64,000 nt of DNA, taken from assembly GCF_030269905.1 (NCBI RefSeq), contig NZ_BSVC01000007.1:62001-126000 (forward strand), read 5' to 3'. The notes beneath the pieces are model-generated. The model was not told the DNA's origin, searched no databases, and saw only the letters and a program-made list of their open reading frames with translations. Each line of letters starts with the position of its first letter. Position 1 is the first letter of the stretch. The position numbers and the translations under genes were made by a program. Shown one piece after another: positions 27,675 to 36,950 of this stretch. The stretch comes from Pelosinus sp. IPA-1 (GTDB lineage: Bacteria > Bacillota > Negativicutes > DSM-13327).

Positions 27675-28550
27675 ATGAGTAAAAAAATTAAACAAATTGC
27701 TATTTATGGAAAAGGGGGAATTGGTAAATCCACCACGACCTCTAATATTAGTGCAGCGTTATCAACAATGGGTTATAAAGTGATGCAGTTTGGTTGCGAT
27801 CCTAAAGCCGATTCCACCAATACTTTGCGGGATGGAACTTATATTCCTACAGTGCTCGATACACTGCGAGAAAAAAACAAGGTAAATGCCCAAGATGTGA
27901 TTTTTCAAGGTTTCAATGGAGTTTATTGTGTGGAAGCTGGTGGACCGGCTCCAGGAGTTGGTTGTGCTGGTAGGGGGATCATTACTGCGGTCCAATTGTT
28001 AAAACAGTTAAACGTATATGAAGAATTAGATTTAGATGTAATCATTTACGATGTTTTAGGAGACGTAGTATGCGGTGGTTTTGCCGTTCCCATACGTGAA
28101 GGTATTGCTGAGCATGTTTTTACAGTGTCATCCGCCGATTTTATGGCTGTTTATGCCGCGAACAATTTGTTTAAAGGCATTCAAAAATATTCTAATTCAG
28201 GTGGTGCGCTGTTAGGTGGCTTGATTGCGAATTCCATCAATACTCCCTACTCGAAAGATATCATTGATGATTTTGTTGCTAGAACCAAGACGCGCGTTGT
28301 GGAATATGTTCCCCGTTCCGTCACTGTAACCCAAGCTGAGCTGCAAGGAAAAACCACGATAGAAGCGTCATCAAATTCGGAGCAAGCGAAAGTGTACCAA
28401 AGCCTTGCGAAAAAGGTGATAGAAACTACGGAATCAAAAGTTCCTGCACCATTGCAAATAAGCGAATTGCGAGCGTGGGCTGCCTCGTGGGCGGATCACT
28501 TGTTGGCAATAGAAACAGGCGAAGTGCGTGGCAAAGCATCGGGAATTTAA
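27675..28550 (+). CDS. NifH-like reductase, copy 1
   Basis: 291 residues. P-loop [11 protein letters not shown], cluster ligands Cys97 (in GVGCAGRG) and Cys133 (in GDVVCGGF), and Arg100, the residue ADP-ribosylated in true NifH, are all present. This homodimeric ATPase with a shared [4Fe-4S] cluster should pass electrons to the D/K pairs and help load cofactor. It has its own leader L10. It differs from copy 2 (40612) at 17 positions, only 3 of them in the first 186 residues; the rest are near the C terminus. Chlorophyll-type BchL and Cfb-type alternatives are less likely given NifB and NifX in the window. Confidence 0.93.
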   Translation: MSKKIKQIAIYGKGGIGKSTTTSNISAALSTMGYKVMQFGCDPKADSTNTLRDGTYIPTVLDTLREKNKVNAQDVIFQGFNGVYCVEAGGPAPGVGCAGRGIITAVQLLKQLNVYEELDLDVIIYDVLGDVVCGGFAVPIREGIAEHVFTVSSADFMAVYAANNLFKGIQKYSNSGGALLGGLIANSINTPYSKDIIDDFVARTKTRVVEYVPRSVTVTQAELQGKTTIEASSNSEQAKVYQSLAKKVIETTESKVPAPLQISELRAWAASWADHLLAIETGEVRGKASGI

Positions 28551-28561
28551 TAGAGGAAAAG

Positions 28562-28625
28562 AGGCTGATCAAGTTAAAGTGAAGGCTGCAGAAAAGTAAC
28601 TATTTCTGTGAGCCTTCCTTTTTTT
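28562..28625 (+). promoter_or_regulatory. Leader element L11 after nifH copy 1, before the K4D4 transporter operon
   Basis: GCT-GA-TCA, loop AGTTAAAG, TGA-A-GGC. The terminator AAGGCTGCAGAAA...TTTCTGTGAGCCTT is nearly the same as in L14, which follows nifH copy 2. No separate promoter is evident, so it may act on read-through from nifH. Confidence 0.8.
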
Positions 28626-28653
28626 ACAGAGTGGATACATTGAAGTTATTTAG

Positions 28654-28770
28654 CAGTTTTATAGCGATTATGATAATCCTAAAAAGCTGTTACAGGAAGG
28701 CGAGGTGAAAAATGAGATAGGTACTGTGAGTGAAAATACGCTACGATTCCAACGGATATCTACAGTGTGA
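28654..28770 (+). other. 220-bp gap with a possible decayed coding stretch
   Basis: Between L11 and the permease gene an open stretch of 38 codons (containing YDNPKKLLQEGEVKNEIG) has protein-like composition but no start codon and a TAG just upstream. It may be the remnant of a lost gene or chance. Confidence 0.2.
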
Positions 28771-28846
28771 TAGATAGGAAATGGCTAACGGTATGCAGTG
28801 AATCAGTCGGCAATTTTATATTATAGAGAAAGGGAGAAAAAAGAAA

Positions 28847-29629
28847 ATGAAAGATCATGTAAATAGTCTAGTGGATAAAATAATCGATGTTTCAGGAATT
28901 GTAATTTTCTTTCTACTATGGGAAATAGCACCACGCCTTGGAATCGTCGACGGTCAATTTATTCCGCCACTGTCCCAAGTACTTTTAGCGGTTGGAAAAC
29001 TTGCAGCGGATGGTAGTTTGTTCATTCATATTGCCGCAAGCTTACAGAGGAGTTTTATTGGATTCGTGCTGGCAATTGCCGTTGCAGTGCCTGCTGGTTT
29101 TATTTTAGGTGGTGTTTTCCCAGCGTTATCAAGACAACTAAGGCCACTACTGCGAGTATTCGGACAAATTAACGCTTTTTCCCTCTTCCCAATCTTTATC
29201 CTGTTTTTTGGAATTGGTGAAGTTGCCAAGGTAAGCATTATCTTTTGGTCCACAATTTGGCCAGTACTTTTTACTACCATTGTTGGTGTTCAGAATGTCG
29301 ATCCTCTTTATATTAAAAGTGCACGGTCAATTGGTGCTGATAAATTTACCATCTTTAGCAAAGTGATTTTACCAGGAGCAGCCCCGGTTATTTTTACAGG
29401 GATACGAACGGGCGCATCGCATGCATTTCTAATGCTAATTGCAGCTGAAATGATTGGCGCTAGCGCTGGTCTTGGATGGCTGGTTCAGAACTCAGCGGTA
29501 AATAATATTATGCCCCGGTTATTTGCGGCGACGATGACCATTGCTTTATTAGGAATGACAATCAATTATCTGCTTTACTTGCTGGAAGATAATCTATTGG
29601 ATTGGAAGCAAAGTTCTGAGAGGGGGTGA
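28847..29629 (+). CDS. SsuC/TauC-type ABC permease 1
   Basis: 260 residues, six membrane segments. It has the sulfonate/nitrate permease family loop KSARSIGADKFTIFSKV. The ribosome site is AAAGGGAG. It is paired with a second, related permease and a binding protein, but no ATPase lies in this operon. The separate ATPase at 51688, behind leader L18, is a candidate partner. Its place directly upstream of K4D4 suggests it brings in the K4D4 substrate. Confidence 0.9.
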   Translation: MKDHVNSLVDKIIDVSGIVIFFLLWEIAPRLGIVDGQFIPPLSQVLLAVGKLAADGSLFIHIAASLQRSFIGFVLAIAVAVPAGFILGGVFPALSRQLRPLLRVFGQINAFSLFPIFILFFGIGEVAKVSIIFWSTIWPVLFTTIVGVQNVDPLYIKSARSIGADKFTIFSKVILPGAAPVIFTGIRTGASHAFLMLIAAEMIGASAGLGWLVQNSAVNNIMPRLFAATMTIALLGMTINYLLYLLEDNLLDWKQSSERG

Positions 29630-29634
29630 TAAAA

Positions 29635-30480
29635 ATGGAAACAGCATTGCAAAAAGTAGTAGAGAAAAGGTCGGGAAAGCATAGTGAGCAAGATAAAGTA
29701 GGAACGCTACTAAAAAAAATAACTGCAATCGTTTATGATAGTCTATCAATTATTATTTTTATTGGAATTTGGGAAATAGCGCCTAGAGTGGGCTGGGTCC
29801 CTCAAACCTTTATTTCACCACCGACAATTATCGTAAGTACTCTTTGGGAGCTGCTAGTAAGTGGTATTTTAATAAAACATATTGGAGTCAGTTTAGGGAG
29901 GGCTGTTTTTGGTTTTGTGTGTGCAGCTGTGATTGCCATTCCTTTAGGTTTTTTTCTAGGAGGATGGTTTAAACTTTTTGAACGTATTCTCACTCCAGTG
30001 CTACGGCTACTTGGGGAAGTAAATCCATTTTCTCTTTTCCCGATCTTTATTCTCTTGTTTGGTATTGGTGAGGTATCTAAGATATCCATGATTTTTTGGG
30101 TATGCTTGTGGCCAATTTTGCTAAACACCATCACAGGAATTAAAAATGTCGATGAGTTGTTAATTAAGTCGGCGCGTTCCATGGGGGTAGGAGGAAGAAC
30201 ATTATTTTTCAAAGTTATATTGCCAGCTGCTTCGCCGAACATCTTTCATGGTCTTAAAACCAGTTCAAGTGTAGCGTTTTTTATGCTCATCGCCGCTGAA
30301 ATGATTGGTGCAAGTAGTGGTCTAGGTTGGTTGATATGGAATGCACAAACTAACTATCAAATTCCAATTTTGTTTGCGGCTACAATTACCATATCTGCCT
30401 TAGGATTGTTCATGAATTATCTGTTTGTTATACTCGAACGCAAATTCATAAGCTGGAAAGAAAATCCTGCTGAATATTAA
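29635..30480 (+). CDS. SsuC/TauC-type ABC permease 2
   Basis: 281 residues from the ATG at 29635 (GAGGGGGTGAT upstream); a GTG at 29626 overlapping the previous stop is a weaker start. An N-terminal cytoplasmic stretch of about 30 charged residues precedes the membrane core. The core is close to permease 1, for example NPFSLFPIFILLFGIGEVSK against NAFSLFPIFILFFGIGEVAK, so the two come from one duplication and probably form a heterodimer. Confidence 0.9.
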   Translation: METALQKVVEKRSGKHSEQDKVGTLLKKITAIVYDSLSIIIFIGIWEIAPRVGWVPQTFISPPTIIVSTLWELLVSGILIKHIGVSLGRAVFGFVCAAVIAIPLGFFLGGWFKLFERILTPVLRLLGEVNPFSLFPIFILLFGIGEVSKISMIFWVCLWPILLNTITGIKNVDELLIKSARSMGVGGRTLFFKVILPAASPNIFHGLKTSSSVAFFMLIAAEMIGASSGLGWLIWNAQTNYQIPILFAATITISALGLFMNYLFVILERKFISWKENPAEY

Positions 30481-30498
30481 AAAAGGAGAGTGTATATT

Positions 30499-31521
30499 AT
30501 GGCTGACAAGAAGATTGTGAAGAAAATTTTATTAGGAATCGTTGCCCTTGTCGTAGTGGGATCAGTAGTCTATGGTGCCCAGCTTGGTAATAAACCCGCT
30601 AGCAGTGGTACAAAGGATGATGGGTTATACCCTATAAAAACCTGGTCGAAGACTGATTGCGCTTCCACGCCTTGGATTGTTGCAGATCAGAAGGGATTTT
30701 TTGCAGAAGAAGGACTTAAGGTTGTTTATACGGGGGATACGCAGCCTGCTCAACAACTCCCATCTGTTCTTAATGGCAATAATGATGTGGGTAGTGCTCA
30801 CCCGAATACTCTCACTGTAGCCATTGCTGGAGGAGCAAAAATTAAGGGTGTGGTGAAAAATGGTATTGATCCAACACCAGATCAAAATCCAAGACTACGT
30901 CATATGTTTTGGTATGTAAATCCTGCAGTTACACCAGATGTTCATTCCTTTGCCGATTTGAACAAACTATCTGGTCAACTTAAATTTTCTACGATCACGA
31001 ATAATATATGCGCAGATTTCCTCGGAAATAATATTGCAGATCATCAAGGATTTCCTAGAAATAAAATTGAGTGGGTTTCCATGCCTGATATTCAAGCAAT
31101 TCAAGCATTAAAGCAAGGCCTTATAACGGTAGCAGGTGTACATCCACCATATTATAAAGGCATGGAAGAGTCGGGTGCTGTCAAAATTGCAGATAGCTTA
31201 GATGCTGGTGTTGGCGTAGCAGGTGGTTTAGGATTTTATTTCTTCACCGATGAATTTATAGATAAACATCCTGATACAATCAAAAAATTTGCGCGAGCCA
31301 TTACCAAAGCTCAAAAATGGGCTAATGATAATCCGGAAGAGTCCCGAAAAATGACGGAAGACTGGATTAAAGTACCAGTTAATGCTGTACATTATTACGC
31401 TTCCGATACTAAAATAAATGAATCCGAAATTGAACCATGGATACAAGACTTGGAAAACTCAAATGTAATTCCTAAAGGAAAAATAAAGGCTTCCGACATT
31501 ATAACCCATGCCTTTGAGTGA
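30499..31521 (+). CDS. SsuA/NMT1-type substrate-binding protein, membrane-anchored
   Basis: 340 residues from the ATG at 30499 (AAAAGGAG upstream). The N terminus has a hydrophobic segment but no lipobox Cys, so it may stay as an uncleaved anchor or be secreted. The NMT1 fold is seen in TPWIVADQKGFFAEEGLKV. It has Cys in KTDCAST and NNICADF. It is the third gene of the L11 operon, followed by an inverted repeat and then K4D4. The ligand is unknown. Confidence 0.87.
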   Translation: MADKKIVKKILLGIVALVVVGSVVYGAQLGNKPASSGTKDDGLYPIKTWSKTDCASTPWIVADQKGFFAEEGLKVVYTGDTQPAQQLPSVLNGNNDVGSAHPNTLTVAIAGGAKIKGVVKNGIDPTPDQNPRLRHMFWYVNPAVTPDVHSFADLNKLSGQLKFSTITNNICADFLGNNIADHQGFPRNKIEWVSMPDIQAIQALKQGLITVAGVHPPYYKGMEESGAVKIADSLDAGVGVAGGLGFYFFTDEFIDKHPDTIKKFARAITKAQKWANDNPEESRKMTEDWIKVPVNAVHYYASDTKINESEIEPWIQDLENSNVIPKGKIKASDIITHAFE

Positions 31522-31594
31522 ATTCCAGATTATTGGCAGATCGATCAAATGATCTATTGGTCAGTGTAGTCAACCACATATAACGCACTGTCAA

Positions 31595-31654
31595 AAATGG
31601 GATATAGGGATTGCTTGTTTACTAAGTAACGCTGCTCAACCCTATATCCCATTT
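31595..31654 (+). repeat. 15-bp perfect inverted repeat before K4D4
   Basis: AAATGGGATATAGGG and CCCTATATCCCATTT are separated by 30 nt. No T-run follows, so it does not look like a normal terminator. It could be a processing site, an operator or an RNA stabiliser between the transporter and reductase genes. Confidence 0.7.
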
Positions 31655-31720
31655 CTGAAGATTGCCTTTAAGGATATCTAGTTCATATATATAAGAAGTT
31701 TGAGAGGAAGAGGTGGTCTA

Positions 31721-33037
31721 ATGTCACAATATGTTGAACAAGTTAGACATGTATGCTCTCTAGGAGCATTACAATCGGTGCTAGCAATTGATCGGGCAGT
31801 CCCCATACTTCATGCAGGGCCAGGCTGCGGGCAAAAGTTGTGGGGAGCTTTAGGTTTTCAAAATGGATGCCAAGGTTCTGGTTATGTGGGGGGACATTCA
31901 GTGCCTTGCACTAATATCGGAGAAAAAGAAGTCATATTTGGTGGTGACGAGCGACTTCGAAATATCGTTAAAAATTCTCTAGAGGTGATCGATGCTGATC
32001 TTTTTGTTATTTTGACTGGTTGCACTTCAGATATTGTAGGTGATGATGTTGGCGAAGTGGCTCATCGTTTTCAGGAGCAGGGGAAGGCTGTGGTCTTTGT
32101 TGAAACAGGTGGGTTTAAAGGGACCAATTTATTCGGGCATGAATTGGTGCTTGATGCCATCATCGATCAGTATTTACAGCCTGGTGAAACAGTGGAACCA
32201 GGTCTTGTGAATATTTGGTCAGTTGTACCCTTTCATGATCCCTTTTGGGTAGGTAATCTTAAAGAATTAGGATCTCTGATTGCTGAGCTAGGACTCAAAC
32301 CTAATGTTATTTTTGGACCAGGTCATGGTCTTGATGCTCTGGCGAAAGTTCCTAAGGCCCAGTTTAATCTATTAATCTCTCCTTGGGTCGGTCTAAAAAA
32401 TGTTAAGCATTTAGAAGGAAAATTTGGAACACCTTATTTACATTATCCCGTTTTACCCATTGGACCTACGGAGACCAATAAATTTCTTCGAAATGTGGGT
32501 AAATATGCAGGTGTCGATGAAGAAAAAATTGAGAAGGTCATTAGTAAGTATGAAGCTGACTATTATTATTACATAGAACGTTCAGCAGACGTACTTCTTG
32601 AAACAAGATTGTTACCAAGGCGTTTTATCACGATTGCCGATAGTTTCTATTCTCTGGGAATCTCCAAATTTTTAATCAACGATTTGGGATTACTACCTGA
32701 AACACAATATATAACTGATGGAGTAACAGAAGTATACCAAGCTGATATCGAAGCCGAGTTTAAAAACTTTGCAGATGGTATCACAGCGAATATTGTATTT
32801 GATAATGACGGCGGGGCAGTACATGAAGATATTCGCAAAATCAAGCTTCGTGGCAGGCCATTACTCATTGGTAGCGCATGGGAGAAGGTTTTGGCAGAAG
32901 AAATTAATGGTTACCAATTGTCAGTATCCATGCCAGTAAGTGATCGGTTGGTACTAAACCGCTCTTATGTAGGATATGACGGTGCATTACGGTTGGTTGA
33001 AGATATTTATTCAATCGTGTTGGAAGATTTTCAATAG
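31721..33037 (+). CDS. Nitrogenase-like beta (NifK-type) subunit K4
   Basis: 438 residues from the ATG at 31721 (GAGGAAGAGGTGG upstream). Cys12 (HVCSLGA), Cys36 (GPGCGQK) and Cys101 (TGCTSDIVGDD) fit the beta P-cluster. It belongs with K2 and K3 by HAGPGCG and ETGGFKG context. The K gene comes before the D gene, the reverse of pairs 1-3. The upstream genes are the L11 transporter genes. The partner D4 starts 57 bp after the stop. Confidence 0.86.
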   Translation: MSQYVEQVRHVCSLGALQSVLAIDRAVPILHAGPGCGQKLWGALGFQNGCQGSGYVGGHSVPCTNIGEKEVIFGGDERLRNIVKNSLEVIDADLFVILTGCTSDIVGDDVGEVAHRFQEQGKAVVFVETGGFKGTNLFGHELVLDAIIDQYLQPGETVEPGLVNIWSVVPFHDPFWVGNLKELGSLIAELGLKPNVIFGPGHGLDALAKVPKAQFNLLISPWVGLKNVKHLEGKFGTPYLHYPVLPIGPTETNKFLRNVGKYAGVDEEKIEKVISKYEADYYYYIERSADVLLETRLLPRRFITIADSFYSLGISKFLINDLGLLPETQYITDGVTEVYQADIEAEFKNFADGITANIVFDNDGGAVHEDIRKIKLRGRPLLIGSAWEKVLAEEINGYQLSVSMPVSDRLVLNRSYVGYDGALRLVEDIYSIVLEDFQ

Positions 33038-33094
33038 AAATATTTCATGAAATGTATTTTATCAATTGGATTAATGAAGGGAGGATTTTTAACC

Positions 33095-34561
33095 ATGGCG
33101 ATAAATTTACAGAGTTCTGAAGCACCGACAAGAGAAAATAGACTAGGATCGATTACTGGATATCAAGGCACCATACGTGATTTAGTAGCACAAGGATCAT
33201 GTGGCTCCTTGAAAAATAAAGAGCGATGTTTTAGTCAAGCCAGTGCTTGTAGCTCTGGTTGCGCTCAATTTTATCTTTCTGCAATTTTAGATGCGGCAAT
33301 TGTTATCCATGGACCAGTAGGTTGTGCGGCAGATACCATTGCTGCGAATACGAATCGAAAATGGGGAGAAAAGATTAGGGATTGGAAACACACCAATGTC
33401 AATATTATTAATACCAATATGGTTGAGGAAGATACGGTGTTTGGTGCTGTGGACAAACTGAAGGTTGCTGTGAGAGAAGCTTACAGACGATTTAATCCCA
33501 AAGCAATTTTTGTGACGACTTCTTGTGTATCGGGCATCATTGGTGAAGATGTGAAGAGTGTATTGGATGAACTGCAGGAGGAAATACCAGTGCCTCTTGC
33601 TCCTGTTTTTTGCGAAGGTTTTCGCTCTAAGGTGTGGGCTTCTGGCTTTGACGCTGCCTTGCATGCGATCGTGACTGCAATTGTCAAACCACCAAAGCAA
33701 AAAAATAACAAAGTAAATATGATTAACTTTACTGGTAGTGCGCGCAAAGAGATCACTACGACTCTGGCTCGTTTTGGATTGGAACCAGTATTTATTGTGC
33801 CCTTTAGCACCATCGAACAGTTGTCGAAAATCTCGGAGTCTGCTGCAACAATTAGTATTTGCGGAACCTTAGGTAGCTACTTAGGGAATGCCCTTGAAGA
33901 GCAATACGGTGTTCCTTATATTCAAACCTTGCAGCCTCATGGTATTGCTGGTATGGATAGTTGGCTGCGAGGGCTCGGAGTAGCGACAGGTAAGGAAGTT
34001 GAAGTGGAAGCCTATATCAGTGAAGAAAAAGAAAAAGTTGCTGTTGATTTGGCTGAGGTAAGAGGAAAGTTAAAGGGGTATAAAGCAGTTGTTGGTATGG
34101 GACCAAGTTTTGGTCATAATTATATTAGGACGCTGCAAGAACTCGGTGTCGAAGTGATTTGGGGATCTACTTGGCATTTTGATCCACAGCATGACAACGG
34201 CGTTAGTCCTGAGGCTTCACAATTTTTATTGAGTGCTGAAACCGACATCCCTGTCAGTGTGGCCGACCAACAGAATTTTGAGGTTATTAATTTATTAAAT
34301 CGACTTAAACCCGATTTGTATATCGGTCGTCATGGTGGCACAACAGTATGGGCAACAAAATTAGGGATACCTTCCATTATGATTGCTGATGAATTTAGTG
34401 CCTACGGATACCAAGGATTAGTTGATTTCGGTCACAGACTTATTGATGTATTAACTAACCGCAATTTAGCGAAGAATCTGGCGTTGCATGTAAAACTTCC
34501 TTATACGAATTGGTGGTTAGAACAGGATAGCTTTACATTTTTGCAGGAGGATGTGGTCTAA
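33095..34561 (+). CDS. Nitrogenase-like alpha (NifD-type) subunit D4
   Basis: 488 residues from the ATG at 33095 (AAGGGAGG upstream). Cys52, Cys77 (GPVGCAA) and Cys144 (TTSCVSGIIGED) are the P-cluster ligands, and Cys256 (ISICGTLGSY before YGVPYI) the cofactor ligand. The aligned His442 position in GIPSIMIADEFSAYGYQG is Ala. The start TRENRLGSITGYQG groups it with D2 and D3. DmsAB-like subunits follow 79 bp later. A sulfoxide-to-sulfide reduction by DmsAB could supply D4K4 with a thioether such as dimethyl sulfide; this is inferred. Confidence 0.86.
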   Translation: MAINLQSSEAPTRENRLGSITGYQGTIRDLVAQGSCGSLKNKERCFSQASACSSGCAQFYLSAILDAAIVIHGPVGCAADTIAANTNRKWGEKIRDWKHTNVNIINTNMVEEDTVFGAVDKLKVAVREAYRRFNPKAIFVTTSCVSGIIGEDVKSVLDELQEEIPVPLAPVFCEGFRSKVWASGFDAALHAIVTAIVKPPKQKNNKVNMINFTGSARKEITTTLARFGLEPVFIVPFSTIEQLSKISESAATISICGTLGSYLGNALEEQYGVPYIQTLQPHGIAGMDSWLRGLGVATGKEVEVEAYISEEKEKVAVDLAEVRGKLKGYKAVVGMGPSFGHNYIRTLQELGVEVIWGSTWHFDPQHDNGVSPEASQFLLSAETDIPVSVADQQNFEVINLLNRLKPDLYIGRHGGTTVWATKLGIPSIMIADEFSAYGYQGLVDFGHRLIDVLTNRNLAKNLALHVKLPYTNWWLEQDSFTFLQEDVV

Positions 34562-34640
34562 TGCTCGAATCTTATCTAGATGAAAAAATGTGACAGAATT
34601 TTGATATATTCCATAGTGCTTTTGAAAGGAAAAATGATAA

Positions 34641-36947
34641 ATGCCCAAGCCTCAAATACCATTAGATAAGAAGCCTAGTTCAACAGTGATGAAAAAGACG
34701 GAGTCCGATATAAAGATTGTGCCTATCTCAGGTACGCATAATTGCGGTGGAAGATGCTTGAATAAAGCCCATGTTCGGGATGGGAAAGTCGTGCGCATAA
34801 CTACGGATAATGAACATCCAGATACAGAAAAAATGCCCCAATTGCGGGGATGTATGCGATGCCGCGGGTATCGAGAACGACTTTATCATCCCGATCGATT
34901 GAAATATCCCATGAAACGAGTGGGTAAACGAGGTGAAGGGAAATTCGAACGTATTTCCTGGGACGAAGCACTAGATAGTATTGCGAGTCATACGAAACGC
35001 ATTCGTCAGCAATATGGTCCCGAAGCCATTTATTTGAATTATGGTACAGGTAATGTGGGCAAGGTAGCTGAATGTACCTGGATGGAACGCTTAATGGGTT
35101 TAGATGGAGGATTCCTGTCCTATTATGGGAGCTATAGCTCGGCATGTTCGTCAATGGCTACTCCTTTTACCTTTGGTACAACTCAGACGGGCAATAGCAG
35201 AGAAGATTGGGTTAATTCCAAGCTAATTATTTTGCTTGGCTGGAATCCGGCAGATGTAGTGTGGGGAACCAATACAGCCTATTACCTTAAATTAGCCAAA
35301 GCAGCTGGAGCAAAAATTGTCAGTATTGACCCCATCTATTCGAATACCGCCGCCGCCCTTGCGGATCAATGGATACCGATCCGCCCAACGACGGACAGTG
35401 CACTTCTAGATGCAATGGCTTATGTAATGATTACAGAAAATATCCATGACAAAAATTTTATTGATACTTACTGTCTAGGTTTTGACGAAGAACATATGCC
35501 ACCAGGAATTCCAGCAGGTCAGTCCTATAAAAGTTATATTCTAGGTGAAAGTGAAGACAATACACCCAAAACTCCTACTTGGGCGGAACGGATTACAGGT
35601 ATACCAGTAGAGACGATTATTCAACTTGCGCGAGAATATGCAACGAATCGTCCTGGTGCGTTGATTCAAGGTTGTGGTCCTCAGCGTCATGCTTATGGCG
35701 AGCAGGTAGTGCGTAGTGGTACCGTATTGGCGGCTCTAACCGGAAATGTTGGTGTCAAAGGTGGCTGGGCATCAGGTAATGGTAGGCAAGCCAGAGCTAA
35801 CTTTGTAGCCTCTATTCCAGCCTCTAATCCTTGTAAAGCGCAAATTTCTGTATTTAGTTGGCCTGATGCTATTCAACGAGGTAAAGGCATGGGGGCCGAT
35901 CTAAGCGTCAAAGGTGTCAAACAATTATCTTCAAACATTAAACTCATTTTTAACTTAGCAGGAAATTGTTTAATTAATCAGCATGCTGATACGAATGGTA
36001 CGGCTAAATTATTAGCAGATGAAAATTTAGTTGAACTGATTGTTGTTAATGATCAATTTCTTACATCGAGTGCTAAGTTTGCCGATATTCTTTTGCCAGC
36101 AGATAATATGCTAGAGCGTGATGATATTACTACACCATGGGTATTCGGCGATTATGCTCTCTATACAAGCAAAGCCGTTGACACTGTTTTTGAATGTCGT
36201 AATGGGTATGACTGGATCACTGATTTAGCAGAACGCTTAGGGCTTAAGGAGAAATTTACTGAAGGTAAGACTCTGGAACAGTGGATGCGTTATTTAGTTG
36301 AAGAAACTGCCAAGAAAAATCCTGGTTTTCCGACCTATGAAGAATTTAAGGAAAAAGGTGTTTACCATTGGCAACATCCAGAATCAGCGATTGCTTTTAA
36401 GAAACAGATCGAAGACCCGAAAAATAATCCCTTTCCGACACCATCTGGAAAAATTGAAATTTTTTCAACCCGTTTATGGGAGATGAACCAGCCGCGAGAA
36501 ATTCCAGCAGTACCGAAATACGTTACAGCATGGGAGGGACCAGAAGATCCTCTGCGGGAAAAGTATCCGCTGCAATGTATCGGACCTCACTCTAAACGCC
36601 GTGTACATTCTACGCTGGATAATTCAGATTGGATGGAAGAAACGGAAGTACAACAAGTGTCGATAAATACTAAGGATGCAGCGAAACGTGGTCTAAATAA
36701 TGGCGATAAAGTAAAAGTTTTCAATGATCGTGGTACAATTGTGCTAACTGCAAAAGTTACACCACGCATCATGCCGGGGGTAGTATCTATACCGCAAGGC
36801 GCTTGGTGGGCACCAAATGAGCAAGGGGTTGATGAGCGCGGTTGTATAAATTCTTTGACAAAGTACCATCCAACGCCATTAGCCTTTGGTAATGCCCAGC
36901 ACACTAATTTAGTACAAATTAAAAAGCATGAAGCAGGAGAGGTATAA
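34641..36947 (+). CDS. DmsA-like molybdopterin oxidoreductase catalytic subunit
   Basis: 768 residues, DMSO-reductase family. The N-terminal part has NCGGRC and GCMRCRGY, then RLKYPMKRVGKRGEGKFERI, very close to DmsA. The molybdenum ligand should be a Ser in YGSYSSACSS. The FS0 cluster normally has four Cys, and here the first one is Gly (SGTHNC instead of the usual C-A-H-N-C). No twin-arginine signal is present, so the protein is probably cytoplasmic. DmsB-like 36951 follows, but no DmsC anchor. The likely substrate is an S-oxide such as DMSO or methionine sulfoxide, inferred from family and sulfur context. Confidence 0.9.
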   Translation: MPKPQIPLDKKPSSTVMKKTESDIKIVPISGTHNCGGRCLNKAHVRDGKVVRITTDNEHPDTEKMPQLRGCMRCRGYRERLYHPDRLKYPMKRVGKRGEGKFERISWDEALDSIASHTKRIRQQYGPEAIYLNYGTGNVGKVAECTWMERLMGLDGGFLSYYGSYSSACSSMATPFTFGTTQTGNSREDWVNSKLIILLGWNPADVVWGTNTAYYLKLAKAAGAKIVSIDPIYSNTAAALADQWIPIRPTTDSALLDAMAYVMITENIHDKNFIDTYCLGFDEEHMPPGIPAGQSYKSYILGESEDNTPKTPTWAERITGIPVETIIQLAREYATNRPGALIQGCGPQRHAYGEQVVRSGTVLAALTGNVGVKGGWASGNGRQARANFVASIPASNPCKAQISVFSWPDAIQRGKGMGADLSVKGVKQLSSNIKLIFNLAGNCLINQHADTNGTAKLLADENLVELIVVNDQFLTSSAKFADILLPADNMLERDDITTPWVFGDYALYTSKAVDTVFECRNGYDWITDLAERLGLKEKFTEGKTLEQWMRYLVEETAKKNPGFPTYEEFKEKGVYHWQHPESAIAFKKQIEDPKNNPFPTPSGKIEIFSTRLWEMNQPREIPAVPKYVTAWEGPEDPLREKYPLQCIGPHSKRRVHSTLDNSDWMEETEVQQVSINTKDAAKRGLNNGDKVKVFNDRGTIVLTAKVTPRIMPGVVSIPQGAWWAPNEQGVDERGCINSLTKYHPTPLAFGNAQHTNLVQIKKHEAGEV

Positions 36948-36950
36948 TAC

